Shown here one piece after another: positions 17,119 through 24,831 of a stretch of DNA of 64,000 nt. The notes beneath the pieces are model-generated. The model was not told the DNA's origin. It saw only the letters and a program-made list of their open reading frames with translations, and did no database searches. Source of the DNA: JAVBOW01 sp031549495 (lineage in GTDB: Bacteria; Bacteroidota; Bacteroidia; Bacteroidales; Rikenellaceae). Position numbers and translations under genes: made by a program. The DNA is taken from the NCBI GenBank assembly GCA_031549495.1, contig JAVBPS010000011.1, forward strand, positions 1-64,000, read 5' to 3'. How positions within the stretch are numbered: the first letter of the stretch is position 1; each line of letters starts with the position of its first letter.

Positions 17119-17748
17119 ATGAAAAAGACAATCGTAGCCATGGCCGCCCTGGTCATGGCGGCAACGGCAGTGAACGCCCAGGTCTATCTCGGCGGTTCGG
17201 TCGGTTTGAGCACCCGCAGCACCAAACCCGAAGCCAGCGACAAGACCACGACGACCACCTGGAACCTTTCCCCCACCGTAGGCTACTACCTGAACGACCG
17301 TTTCGATATCGGCCTGGACCTGACCCTGGGTTCGAATACGCAGAAATTTCCGGCCACCAACGTAAGCGCCAGGAGGGAGCTGGTCAATAATTCCTGGAGC
17401 GTGACCCCGTTCGCCCGCTACTCGTTCTTCCGGGTAGGCAAATTCGAGGCGATCGCCAAGTTGGGCATCCATGCCGGCGGCGGCAAGGAAGAGACCAAAT
17501 TCCCCGAGAGCCCCGACGGCAACACCTCGACCCAATACACCGCCTGGGGCATCAACCTCTCCCCGGTGCTGGCCTGGAGCCTGACCGATCATGTGGTCAT
17601 CTACACCACCAGCGACTACCTGACCTTGGGCTACAACTCGTACAAACTCAAAGACATCTCGACGGTCAACCGCTTCGGCCTGAACGCCGACGCCGGGAAC
17701 GTGGTCAACACGGGCAACATCCAACTCGGTTTCATTTACAAATTCTGA
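17119..17748 (+). CDS. Outer-membrane beta-barrel protein, paralogue 1
   Basis: 209 aa. Signal peptide MKKTIVAMAALVMAATAVNA then QVYLGGSVGLSTRS, the glycine-rich start of a small OmpA/OmpW-like barrel of about eight strands. It contains GYYLNDRFDIGLDLTLGS and VTPFARYSFFRVGKFEAIAK, and ends IQLGFIYKF with the C-terminal Phe beta-signal. Function is unknown; such barrels are commonly structural or adhesive. It is a tandem duplicate of the next gene: coding and upstream regions align throughout, with a repeat period of about 780 bp. Confidence 0.85.
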   Translation: MKKTIVAMAALVMAATAVNAQVYLGGSVGLSTRSTKPEASDKTTTTTWNLSPTVGYYLNDRFDIGLDLTLGSNTQKFPATNVSARRELVNNSWSVTPFARYSFFRVGKFEAIAKLGIHAGGGKEETKFPESPDGNTSTQYTAWGINLSPVLAWSLTDHVVIYTTSDYLTLGYNSYKLKDISTVNRFGLNADAGNVVNTGNIQLGFIYKF

Positions 17749-17804
17749 TAAAAATCCCGCATAGAGGCTTTCAGGACAAAGGGTGCCCAAAAAAATAATA
17801 ACAA

Positions 17805-17838
17805 TTTGCACCAAAACGGGAAAGTTTTCTTACGTTTG
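17805..17838 (+). promoter_or_regulatory. Promoter of the second barrel gene
   Basis: TTTG at 17805-17808 and TACGTTTG at 17831-17838 are 22 nt apart. The -7 region and leader are copies of those before paralogue 1. Confidence 0.65.
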
Positions 17839-17895
17839 CGCCCGATTCGGGCCGCACAAGCGGCTAATTATTAATCATTAACCCCAATTTAAGTT

Positions 17896-18525
17896 ATGAA
17901 AAAGTCAATCGTAGCAATGGCCGCCCTGTTGATGGCGGCGACGGCAGTGAACGCCCAGATCTATCTCGGCGGTTCGGTAGGTTTTGGCAGCACAAGCATC
18001 AAACCCGAAACCGGAGACAAGGGCACGAGCTCCAACTGGAACATTACCCCCACCGTAGGCTACTACCTGAATGATCGTTTCGATATCGGCCTGGACCTGA
18101 ATTTGGGTTCGACTACGGACAAAACCCCTATCACAGGCTCGACCAACGAAGTGAAATTGACGAGCAGCCCCTGGAAAGTGACTCCCTTCGCCCGTTATTC
18201 GTTCTTCCAGGTAGGTAAGTTCGAGGCGATCGCCAAACTGGCTGTCGATTTCGGCGGCGGTAAAACCGAAAGGGAATACTCCACCACCCCGGACGCGAAC
18301 ACCTCCACGAAATACACCAAGTGGGGGATCAACCTCTCCCCGGTGCTGGCCTGGAGCCTGACCGACAACGTGGTCCTCTACACCACCAGCGACATCCTGA
18401 CCCTGGGTTACAACTCGACCAAGGTCAAGGACGGCGACAAGACCAGCAGCTTCGGCCTGAAAGCCAACGCCGGCGGCGTAGCCAATACGAGCAATATTCA
18501 GATCGGTTTCATCTATAAGTTTTAA
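17896..18525 (+). CDS. Outer-membrane beta-barrel protein, paralogue 2
   Basis: 209 aa with the same architecture as paralogue 1: signal peptide MKKSIVAMAALLMAATAVNA, QIYLGGSVGFGSTS, GYYLNDRFDIGLDLNLGS, VTPFARYSFFQVGKFEAIAK, and C-terminal IQIGFIYKF. Differences are concentrated in segments that would be surface loops (for example around residues 30-40 and 70-80), as expected when loops diversify after duplication. The last codons form half of a perfect 30-bp inverted repeat with sequence just downstream. Confidence 0.85.
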   Translation: MKKSIVAMAALLMAATAVNAQIYLGGSVGFGSTSIKPETGDKGTSSNWNITPTVGYYLNDRFDIGLDLNLGSTTDKTPITGSTNEVKLTSSPWKVTPFARYSFFQVGKFEAIAKLAVDFGGGKTEREYSTTPDANTSTKYTKWGINLSPVLAWSLTDNVVLYTTSDILTLGYNSTKVKDGDKTSSFGLKANAGGVANTSNIQIGFIYKF

Positions 18526-18572
18526 CAGAAACCCTGCGGGGCTTCTGTTAAAACTTATAGATGAAACCGATC
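18501..18572. repeat. 30-bp perfect inverted repeat at the end of barrel paralogue 2
   Basis: Arms 18501-18530 (from GATCGGTTTCATCTATAAGT) and 18543-18572 are perfect inverse complements around a 12-nt loop. The left arm is the final coding sequence; the right arm on the minus strand again encodes IGFIYKF and a stop. It may work as a bidirectional terminator, and looks like an inverted remnant of another paralogue end. Confidence 0.85.
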
Positions 18573-18755
18573 CCGCCTATACAGACAATCCCCCTAAATC
18601 CCCCTTTGGCTGCGCCTTCCTCCTTCGCGCCTCGGCAATTCGAGCAAGCTCGATTGCGCTCGGCTTGGCGTCGGTTGAGAAGGGGGACTTTGCGGGAACC
18701 TTTGGTTCCCGCGGCCGCGCTCCGGGCGGTTTGCGGGGGTCTGCGACACCTTAAT

Positions 18756-18795
18756 AATAAGGGCGACCATGCGGTTGCCCTTATTTGTTTTTTAG
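18756..18795 (+). terminator. Hairpin terminator upstream of acpP
   Basis: AATAAGGGCGACC and GGTTGCCCTTATT form a stem (one G-T) around ATGC, followed by TGTTTTTT. Confidence 0.7.
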
Positions 18796-18996
18796 ATATA
18801 TCCCTTGCATGTTGCGCTTCGCTGCCGAATGGCAAAGCAACCCGTAAAGGGATTGGTCCGGTCGTTTTTGGGGGGATAACCTGTTGTTTTTCTGTTTTTA
18901 GACTTGTTTCGATAGTTAAGATTCAGACAGACAGCGTGTTATTGCGTTTTGGAGTTTTTTGGCCGGGGATTCTGGCACAGATTCAAAAAATTGTAT

Positions 18997-19004
18997 TACT
19001 TTTG
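18997..19004 (+). promoter_or_regulatory. -7 box of the acpP-fabF-rnc operon
   Basis: TACTTTTG fits TAnnTTTG, 64 bp before the acpP start. Confidence 0.6.
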
Positions 19005-19068
19005 CAGCAAATTGCCTTTGAAAAATAACGACAAGCAATTGATATGTTAAACCTAAATTAAAACAGTT

Positions 19069-19302
19069 ATGTCTGAAGTATCATCGAAAGTGACCGAGAT
19101 TATCGTTGATAAACTGGGTGTGGATGCAGCAGAAGTGGTACCTGCAGCAAGTTTCACGAACGATCTGGGTGCGGATTCTCTCGACACCGTTGAGCTGATC
19201 ATGGAGTTCGAAAAAGAATTCGAAATCTCGATCCCCGACGAAGACGCCGAGAAGATCACCACCGTAGGCGACGCAATCACCTACATCGAAGCGAAGAAGT
19301 AA
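19069..19302 (+). CDS. acpP: Acyl carrier protein
   Basis: 77 aa acidic four-helix carrier of fatty-acid synthesis. The 4'-phosphopantetheine attaches to Ser37 in LGADSLDTVEL, and the following acidic helix (IMEFEKEFEISIPDEDAEKI) is the docking face for partner enzymes. First gene of the conserved acpP-fabF-rnc cluster. Confidence 0.98.
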   Translation: MSEVSSKVTEIIVDKLGVDAAEVVPAASFTNDLGADSLDTVELIMEFEKEFEISIPDEDAEKITTVGDAITYIEAKK

Positions 19303-19357
19303 TTCTTCACCGTAACACCCGAGCAGCGAATTTTTGAACGAACGCACTGAAAAATTT

Positions 19358-20608
19358 ATGAGCGCAAGAAGAAGAGTAGTCGTCACCGGACTTGGAACCA
19401 TCAACCCGTTGGGAAACAACATTCAGGAATACTTCGACAACCTCTGCAACGGGGTTAGCGGAGCGGCCCCGATCACCCGTTTCGACGCCACGAACTTCAA
19501 AACGAAATTCGCCTGCGAGGTAAAAAATTACGATTCGGCCCAATTCTTCGACCGTAAGGAAGTACGCAAGTACGACCTCTACTCGCAGTACGCCCTGGTT
19601 GCGGCAGCGCAAGCCATGGAGGACTCCGGGATCGACACGACGAAGATAGACCTCGAGAAAGCCGGGGTGATATGGGCCTCAGGTATAGGTGGATTGGAAA
19701 CTTTCTACCAGGAAGTCAAAGGGTTTGTAGAGGGTGGATTCATCCCCCGCTACAGCCCTTTCTTCATACCTAAGATGATCGCCGACCTGGCCGCAGGGCA
19801 CATCTCCATGAAGTACGGCTTCATGGGGCCCAACTACTGCACCGTGTCGGCTTGCGCTTCCTCGAACCACGCCATGTTCGATTCGCTGATGCACATCCGC
19901 CTGGGTCTGGCGGACGTGATGATCGTGGGCGGATCGGAAGCTGCGGTCAACGAGCCCGGCGTGGGCGGTTTCAACGCCATGCAGGCCCTCTCGACCCGCA
20001 ACGACGACCCCAAGGCGGCTTCCCGCCCCTTTGACAAGGACCGCGACGGCTTCGTGATCGGCGAAGGCGCCGGAGCCCTCGTCCTGGAAGAATACGAGCA
20101 CGCCGTAGCACGCGGCGCCAAAATTTACGCCGAGGTAGCCGGCGCAGGCATGAGTGCCGATGCCTACCACCTGACCGCCCCCCATCCCGAGGGGCTGGGC
20201 AACCGCCTGTCGATGCAGCACGCGCTCAAGGACGCCGGGATCAAACCCGAAGACATCGACCTGGTCAACACCCACGGTACGTCGACCCCCGCGGGCGACC
20301 CCGCCGAACTGAACGGTATCGCCCTGGTCTTCGGCGAACACCGCTACAAGCTCAACATCAACTCCACCAAGTCGATGACCGGCCACCTGCTGGGTGCCGC
20401 CGGAGCCATCGAAGCGCTGGCCTGCATCATGTCGCTCACCCGCGGCATCATCGCCCCGACGATCAACCTCGACAACCTCGACCCCGAAATCGACCCCAAG
20501 CTCAACCTGACGCCCAACACGGCCCAGAAAAGGGATATCACCTACGCCCTGAGCAACACCTTCGGTTTCGGCGGGCACAACTCGACGGTGATCCTCAAGA
20601 AGATCTAA
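19358..20608 (+). CDS. fabF: 3-oxoacyl-ACP synthase II
   Basis: 416 aa condensing enzyme that elongates acyl-ACP with malonyl-ACP. The start at 19358 (MSARRRVVVTGLGTINPLGN) is preferred to an ATG eight codons earlier because it fits the family N-terminus. Catalytic triad: Cys166 in TVSACASSNHA, His in VNTHGTSTPAGD, and His in FGFGGHNST; the KAS Lys lies in NSTKSMTGHLLGAAG. It lies 55 bp after acpP and 16 bp before rnc. Confidence 0.97.
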   Translation: MSARRRVVVTGLGTINPLGNNIQEYFDNLCNGVSGAAPITRFDATNFKTKFACEVKNYDSAQFFDRKEVRKYDLYSQYALVAAAQAMEDSGIDTTKIDLEKAGVIWASGIGGLETFYQEVKGFVEGGFIPRYSPFFIPKMIADLAAGHISMKYGFMGPNYCTVSACASSNHAMFDSLMHIRLGLADVMIVGGSEAAVNEPGVGGFNAMQALSTRNDDPKAASRPFDKDRDGFVIGEGAGALVLEEYEHAVARGAKIYAEVAGAGMSADAYHLTAPHPEGLGNRLSMQHALKDAGIKPEDIDLVNTHGTSTPAGDPAELNGIALVFGEHRYKLNINSTKSMTGHLLGAAGAIEALACIMSLTRGIIAPTINLDNLDPEIDPKLNLTPNTAQKRDITYALSNTFGFGGHNSTVILKKI

Positions 20609-20624
20609 ACACTCCTGTAACGCC

Positions 20625-21404
20625 GTGTTTACCCCCCTGCTCCGCTTTTGGAAACGCCGTTTCGGCCCCGAAAAGGAGTGGTATGAAGTGATGCACGACA
20701 TCTTCGGCTTCACCCCCGACAACATAGAACTATACAAGCTGGCCTTACTCCACAGGTCAGCTTCGTTGTTTCTGGACAACGGAACCCCCATCAACAACGA
20801 ACGCCTCGAATACCTCGGCGACGCCATCCTCGAAGCCATAGCCTCCGACTACCTCTTCGTCGAATTCCCCGACCGCGACGAGGGCTTCCTCACCCAGATG
20901 CGCCAGAAAATCGTCTCCCGCGTCTCCCTGAACCAACTATCCGAAGACATAGGCCTCGCCCAATACGTCATCCGCAACGAAGGCCGCAACCACGTCTCCA
21001 TGCGCCAAAACCTCTTCGGAGACGCCATGGAAGCCATGATAGGAGCCATATACCTCGACAAAGGATACGACTTCACCAACCGTCTGCTGATCAACCGCAT
21101 CTTCGCCCGACACCTCGACATAACCCGCCTGGTAACCGAAGAAATAGACTTCAAAAGCCGCCTGATCGAATGGTGCCAAAAAAGCCGCCGCACCATAAAT
21201 TTCCTCACATCCACCCACCCCGAATCCTCCCCCAACCGCCCCACCTTCATCTCCAAAATAGAAATAGACGGCACCGAAATGTCCCGCGGAGAAGGAAACT
21301 CCAAAAAAGAAGCCGAACAACAAGCCGCCTACCTCCTCTCCAGCCTCATCCTCTCAGACAACAACAGCGACAAACTGCTGGAGATGATGGATGACAAACT
21401 CTAA
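20625..21404 (+). CDS. rnc: Ribonuclease III
   Basis: 259 aa; cleaves double-stranded RNA in rRNA and mRNA processing. The signature NNERLEYLGDAILEAIAS carries the metal-binding acidic residues, and FGDAMEAMIGAIYLDKGY supplies the second acidic site. A C-terminal dsRNA-binding domain follows (about residues 180-245, with KEAEQQAAYLLSSL). Slightly longer than the E. coli enzyme (226 aa). The start could be GTG at 20625, because no ATG opens the conserved region there. It ends ahead of the nested palindrome block. Confidence 0.95.
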   Translation: MFTPLLRFWKRRFGPEKEWYEVMHDIFGFTPDNIELYKLALLHRSASLFLDNGTPINNERLEYLGDAILEAIASDYLFVEFPDRDEGFLTQMRQKIVSRVSLNQLSEDIGLAQYVIRNEGRNHVSMRQNLFGDAMEAMIGAIYLDKGYDFTNRLLINRIFARHLDITRLVTEEIDFKSRLIEWCQKSRRTINFLTSTHPESSPNRPTFISKIEIDGTEMSRGEGNSKKEAEQQAAYLLSSLILSDNNSDKLLEMMDDKL

Positions 21405-21406
21405 TC

Positions 21407-21652
21407 GCGCCTTTTTGAAAAAAGGCGCCCCAAAAACTTTTGTGGATACTTCGTATCCAATGATTTACTTTATTCGGAGATTTTAAAAGAAGTCTTTAGA
21501 TAGGAAATCCCCCTGTGGTACGCTCTCGGTAATCCGATCGCGTTCACAGGGGGATTTCCTATCTAAAGACTTCTACTAAGTCCGGACAAACTAATTATCA
21601 GAAAACGCAGTTTTCACAAAAGTTTTTGGTGCCGCTTTTTCCAAAAAGCGGC
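21407..21652. repeat. Nested inverted repeat block between convergent genes
   Basis: Symmetric layers: a hairpin GCGCCTTTTT/AAAAAGGCGC (21407-21428); arms CCAAAAACTTTTGTG (21430-21444) pairing with 21615-21629; a perfect 30-bp pair 21488-21517 with 21545-21574, starting AGAAGTCTTTAGATAGGAAA; and a last hairpin GCCGCTTTTT/AAAAAGCGGC (21631-21652). The outer hairpins can terminate rnc and the DUF4290 gene; the inner pair is unexplained. Confidence 0.85.
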
Positions 21653-21664
21653 GATTGGAGGCTG

Positions 21665-22300
21665 CTACCGTTGTCCCCGTCGTTTGTTGTTTTTTTGTTT
21701 GTTGTTGGGGCGGTTTGTTTTGTTTGGTTTGGGTTGTGGGGTTTGTTTGTAGTTGTTTTTGAGGTTGCTGATAGCATCTTCGTCTATTTGGATGCCATTT
21801 TCGGACATTGCTTTTATCTCTTTTATGATGACTTCGTTGTTGGGGTGGTCCTGGTTGTATTCGAAGCTTTTGGCCCGCATGTAGCGGGCTATGTCGTTTA
21901 TGGCTTCTCGGGCTTCGGGGGAGTCTCCTTGTTGTTCGATCAGGCGGATCATTTTTGGGATATTGGCTCCGTATTGTTTACGGTTGATGCGTCGCCGGGG
22001 GTATGGGAGTCGGGCGGGTTTTGGGACTAGGGTTGCGGCGGTGGGGAGGGGGTATGGGGAGTCGACATCTAATTTGAAATCAGACATGATGAAGAGGTGG
22101 TCCCATAGTTTGTGGGTGTACTCGGCGGTGTCGCGGAGCATGGGGTTGAGGTTTCCCATGACGGCGATGACGGCCCGGGCCTGGATGTTCCTTTCTTCGC
22201 GCTGCGGGATGGTGTTCAGGAAGTCGACCATCTCTTGTATGTGTCTGCCGTATTCGGGCAGGAGGAGCTTTTTACGCTCGTAATTATAATTTTTCCTCAT
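21665..22300 (-). CDS. DUF4290 domain-containing protein
   Basis: 211 aa cytoplasmic protein of the Bacteroidota family DUF4290, function unknown. Family blocks are NYERKKLLLPEYGRHIQEMV, IQARAVIAVMGNLNPMLRD, and KLWDHLFIMSDFKLDVDSPY. The last 40 or so residues are a disordered Asn/Lys/Pro-rich basic tail (KPNKTNRPNNKQKNNKRRG). It is convergent with rnc and divergent from the sigma-54 activator gene, with a 255-bp shared upstream region. Confidence 0.88.
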   Translation of the reverse strand: MRKNYNYERKKLLLPEYGRHIQEMVDFLNTIPQREERNIQARAVIAVMGNLNPMLRDTAEYTHKLWDHLFIMSDFKLDVDSPYPLPTAATLVPKPARLPYPRRRINRKQYGANIPKMIRLIEQQGDSPEAREAINDIARYMRAKSFEYNQDHPNNEVIIKEIKAMSENGIQIDEDAISNLKNNYKQTPQPKPNKTNRPNNKQKNNKRRGQR

Positions 22301-22410
22301 TGGGATATTGGTATATGGCTTTTGGTTGGTTGGTCTGGGGAGGGCGATACGGAGAAAAGGCGCTGAAATGTTTTGAAAAGGCCTTAAAAATGTTCTGATT
22401 TACAGGGATT

Positions 22411-22426
22411 AGGCATGATTTTTGCA
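22411..22426 (+). promoter_or_regulatory. Sigma-54-type (-24/-12) promoter
   Basis: AGGCATGATTTTTGCA matches the sigma-54 consensus TGGCACGNNNNTTGCW at all but two positions, with invariant GG and GC correctly spaced. Transcription would start near 22438 and run into the sigma-54 activator gene at 22556, suggesting autoregulation. Confidence 0.65.
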
Positions 22427-22555
22427 TTCATTTCACCTTAATATCCCTGGCCCAAATTCGCCCCCCGGAGGTTAACTTTGGGCAAAGTTATACCGATTTT
22501 TCTATTTATACAACATCGTAAATAAAATACGATAGATGTACTAACCCGTAGCACT

Positions 22556-23728
22556 ATGGTTAAGATATTGGTGATTGACGGCGATCGTATCGTGCGGAAC
22601 ATCCTTAAGGAGCGGCTCGAATACGAAGGTTACCGCGTGGATACGGTCAAAGAATATGCCGAAGGCGTTATTCTTTCGCAGACCATCCCTTTCGAGGTGG
22701 TGATCTGTGATGCGGTGTGCATGTACGCCCCCCAGGGACCGCAACTGAATCAGGCGATTCCGATGATCCTGGTCTCGCGCGACGATTCGACGACTGCGGC
22801 CGTGGAAGCGATCCGTGCAGGGGCTTTGGACTACATTCCCAAGCCGATCGACATGAACCGCCTTTTCGCGGCGATCAAAGTGGCGATCGACCCGGCGACC
22901 AAGCAGGTTCAGGCGGCGGGGCCCTCCCGCGTGGAGCTGCCCAAGGCCAAGCGCCGGGCCGGCCAGGCGGAAGAGATCATCGGCGAGTCGCAATCCATAC
23001 ACCATGTCAAACACCTGATAGACAAGGTCGCACCCTCGGAGGCGCGTGTGCTGATCACCGGGTCGAACGGTACGGGCAAGGAGCTGGTCGCCCGCTGGTT
23101 GCATGAAAAAAGTTCGCGCAATGCCGCTCCTTTCGTCGAGGTGAACTGCGCCGCGATCCCTTCGGAGCTGATCGAGAGCGAGCTTTTCGGACATGAGAAG
23201 GGGGCTTTCACCTCGGCCATCAAGCAGCGTAAAGGGAAATTCGAGCAGGCCGAAGGCGGTACGCTCTTCATGGACGAGATCGGCGACATGAGCCTGGCGG
23301 CGCAAGCCAAAGTGTTGCGCGTGCTGCAGGAGCGCAAGATCAGCCGCGTGGGCAGCGACCACGACATCGAGGTCAACGTGCGCGTGGTGGCGGCCACCAA
23401 CAAGAACCTGCAGGACGAGATCGGCAAGGGGTTGTTCCGCGAGGACCTTTACCATCGGCTGAGCGTGATCGTTATCCATGTACCCGCCCTGGCCGACCGT
23501 TTGGACGATATTCCGCTGCTGGTCGAGCACTTCATCGAGATGATCTGCGAAGAGTACGGCATTCCCTGCAAGAAGATCGAAAAGGAGGGGATCGCCGAGC
23601 TTAGGAAGATGCCCTGGCGCGGGAATATCCGCGAGTTGCGCAACGTGGTCGAGCGGTTGATCATCCTCGGCGGCCCGACGACGATCACCCAGCAGGATGT
23701 GCGGACCTACGCACTGGGAACCGTATAG
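22556..23728 (+). CDS. Sigma-54-dependent response regulator lacking a DNA-binding domain
   Basis: 390 aa. Residues 1-115 form a receiver domain with the acidic pair D8/D10, phospho-acceptor D52 (VVICD), and Lys in YIPKPID; the beta3-alpha3 loop is atypical. Residues about 140-375 form an AAA+ domain with Walker A GSNGTGKE, sigma-54 contact loop GAFTSA (usual GAFTGA), Walker B GGTLFMDEIGD, arginine finger region FREDLYHRLSV and PWRGNIRELRNVVERL. The chain then stops; the Fis-type helix-turn-helix of NtrC proteins is absent and a strong terminator follows, so this is not a sequencing frameshift in view. It probably activates sigma-54 from solution or through a partner. No kinase gene is adjacent. 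Confidence 0.92.
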   Translation: MVKILVIDGDRIVRNILKERLEYEGYRVDTVKEYAEGVILSQTIPFEVVICDAVCMYAPQGPQLNQAIPMILVSRDDSTTAAVEAIRAGALDYIPKPIDMNRLFAAIKVAIDPATKQVQAAGPSRVELPKAKRRAGQAEEIIGESQSIHHVKHLIDKVAPSEARVLITGSNGTGKELVARWLHEKSSRNAAPFVEVNCAAIPSELIESELFGHEKGAFTSAIKQRKGKFEQAEGGTLFMDEIGDMSLAAQAKVLRVLQERKISRVGSDHDIEVNVRVVAATNKNLQDEIGKGLFREDLYHRLSVIVIHVPALADRLDDIPLLVEHFIEMICEEYGIPCKKIEKEGIAELRKMPWRGNIRELRNVVERLIILGGPTTITQQDVRTYALGTV

Positions 23729-23746
23729 CAGAATATGAATCCATGT

Positions 23747-23785
23747 ACAACGGGCGGTGATTTCACCGCCCGTTGTGCTTTGTCA
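23747..23785 (+). terminator. Terminator of the sigma-54 activator gene
   Basis: A 14-bp perfect stem ACAACGGGCGGTGA / TCACCGCCCGTTGT around TT, followed by GCTTTGT. The T-tract is weak but the stem is strong. Confidence 0.75.
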
Positions 23786-23909
23786 TTCAGAGGTGCCACC
23801 CGGCACACGGATAATCTCTTAGTTTGTCATTCAGAGCGAAGCGAAGAATCGTGGTCGGAATTATTCTATCCACAGCCCGACCAAGATTCTTCGCTTCGCT
23901 CTGAATGAC
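23783..23909. repeat. Palindromic intergenic repeat (GTCATTCAGA family), copy 4
   Basis: Arms 23826-23858 and 23877-23909 pair with one mismatch, around an 18-nt loop with ATTATTCTATC. A half arm and the reversed GTGCCACCCGGCACACGG module precede it. It lies between convergent genes. Confidence 0.8.
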
Positions 23910-23934
23910 AAGCTATTGCCCGCTATGTGCGTTG

Positions 23935-24831
23935 CTACTCAACGATATAAGTCGTGCTCTCCATCGACCGGGAGAAGGTGGTGAAGAAGCCGGCCAGGGG
24001 GGTTTTGTCGTTGGGGTCCACCGGGGTGATGTTGGTGATCACGTTGGCGGGGGGGCCTGAGAAGAAGGGGATCGAGGCGGACGATTCGCTGCGGGCCTGG
24101 GTCAGGAAATCGGCGTATAGGTCGGTGATGGCATCCAGCCCGACGGTGATGTAGTCGCCCGGCAGCAGGCGCGAGTCGGGGTTTTCCTGGTCGAGCAGGA
24201 AGCAGGGTACGTCGACCAGCCGGGACCCGGTGAAACTCTCGCTGTTGAACAGCGTGAAGCGGCCCAGCGAGTCGTCCATCATCCGGTTGTCGCGCCAGAC
24301 GTGGATGCTGAAATAGTGGTTGTCCGTCTGCCGGGGCAACTCGGCCGTGATGAAGACGGTGACCGTGTTGCGGTAGATATCGGAGGAGGCCAGGCCGATG
24401 CCTTCGATGCGGGCGGGCTCGGGCGTGTAGCTGGTGGCGGTGTAGTGGCGGAGCTGGCCGTCGCCGTAGAAGTCGACCTTCACGTCCAGCGTGTAGGTCT
24501 TGCCGGGGACCGCCATGGTGCTTTCCGGGGAGCGGTATGTGCCCGGTTCCGAGCTGTCTTCCAGAAACCGCATGAAGGTGTTGTCGCTGGTGATGGTCAC
24601 CTCGGCCCCGCTGATGCCTTCGGGCGGGAGGCCGGAGAAAAAGCCCGCGGAACGGGTGATGCGAATCATCTGCATCTCCAGCACGGAGGTCATGCGGCCG
24701 TAGATCACCAGGTGGGGCGCCGCGTCGCGGGTATTGATCTCGATGCGCTCGGTGCATGAGGCCAGCGAGGCCACGAGCAGGATCATGGCGCAGTGCAGCA
24801 GGCGGCGGTATGTCAGAAACGGAAATTCCAT
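23935..24831 (-). CDS. DUF4249 family lipoprotein
   Basis: 298 aa. Lipoprotein signal MILLVASLASC (Cys near residue 26), then a beta-sandwich-like chain typical of DUF4249 (LVIYGRMTSVLEMQMIRITR, YRSPESTMAVPGKTYTLDVK). Family members are usually encoded beside a TonB-dependent receptor with a carboxypeptidase-like N-terminal domain, as here, and probably act as its surface partner. The start overlaps the receptor stop by 19 bp. Last gene of the crp-waaA-receptor-DUF4249 operon. The ligand is unknown. Confidence 0.87.
   Translation of the reverse strand: MEFPFLTYRRLLHCAMILLVASLASCTERIEINTRDAAPHLVIYGRMTSVLEMQMIRITRSAGFFSGLPPEGISGAEVTITSDNTFMRFLEDSSEPGTYRSPESTMAVPGKTYTLDVKVDFYGDGQLRHYTATSYTPEPARIEGIGLASSDIYRNTVTVFITAELPRQTDNHYFSIHVWRDNRMMDDSLGRFTLFNSESFTGSRLVDVPCFLLDQENPDSRLLPGDYITVGLDAITDLYADFLTQARSESSASIPFFSGPPANVITNITPVDPNDKTPLAGFFTTFSRSMESTTYIVE

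Larger units (their letters stand above)
18526..19068. other. 543-bp intergenic region before acpP
   Basis: The interval holds the right arm of the inverted repeat, a repeat-like stretch (about 18588-18745) with CCCCCTAAATCCCCC and CCTTTGGCTGCGCC of a type common between genes in this phylum, a hairpin terminator (18756-18795), and the acpP promoter. A 95-codon leftward frame here starts in repeat DNA and is not supported as a gene. Confidence 0.7.

Noticed and set aside
18548..18835. 95-codon minus-strand gene ending IGFIYKF
   Set aside because: Only the last seven or so residues resemble the barrel; the rest is repeat DNA without signal peptide. Treated as a remnant.
22981..23106. Possible fused phage-type ATPase
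   Set aside because: The AAA+ motifs (GAFTSA loop, PWRGNIRELRN) are those of sigma-54 activators.
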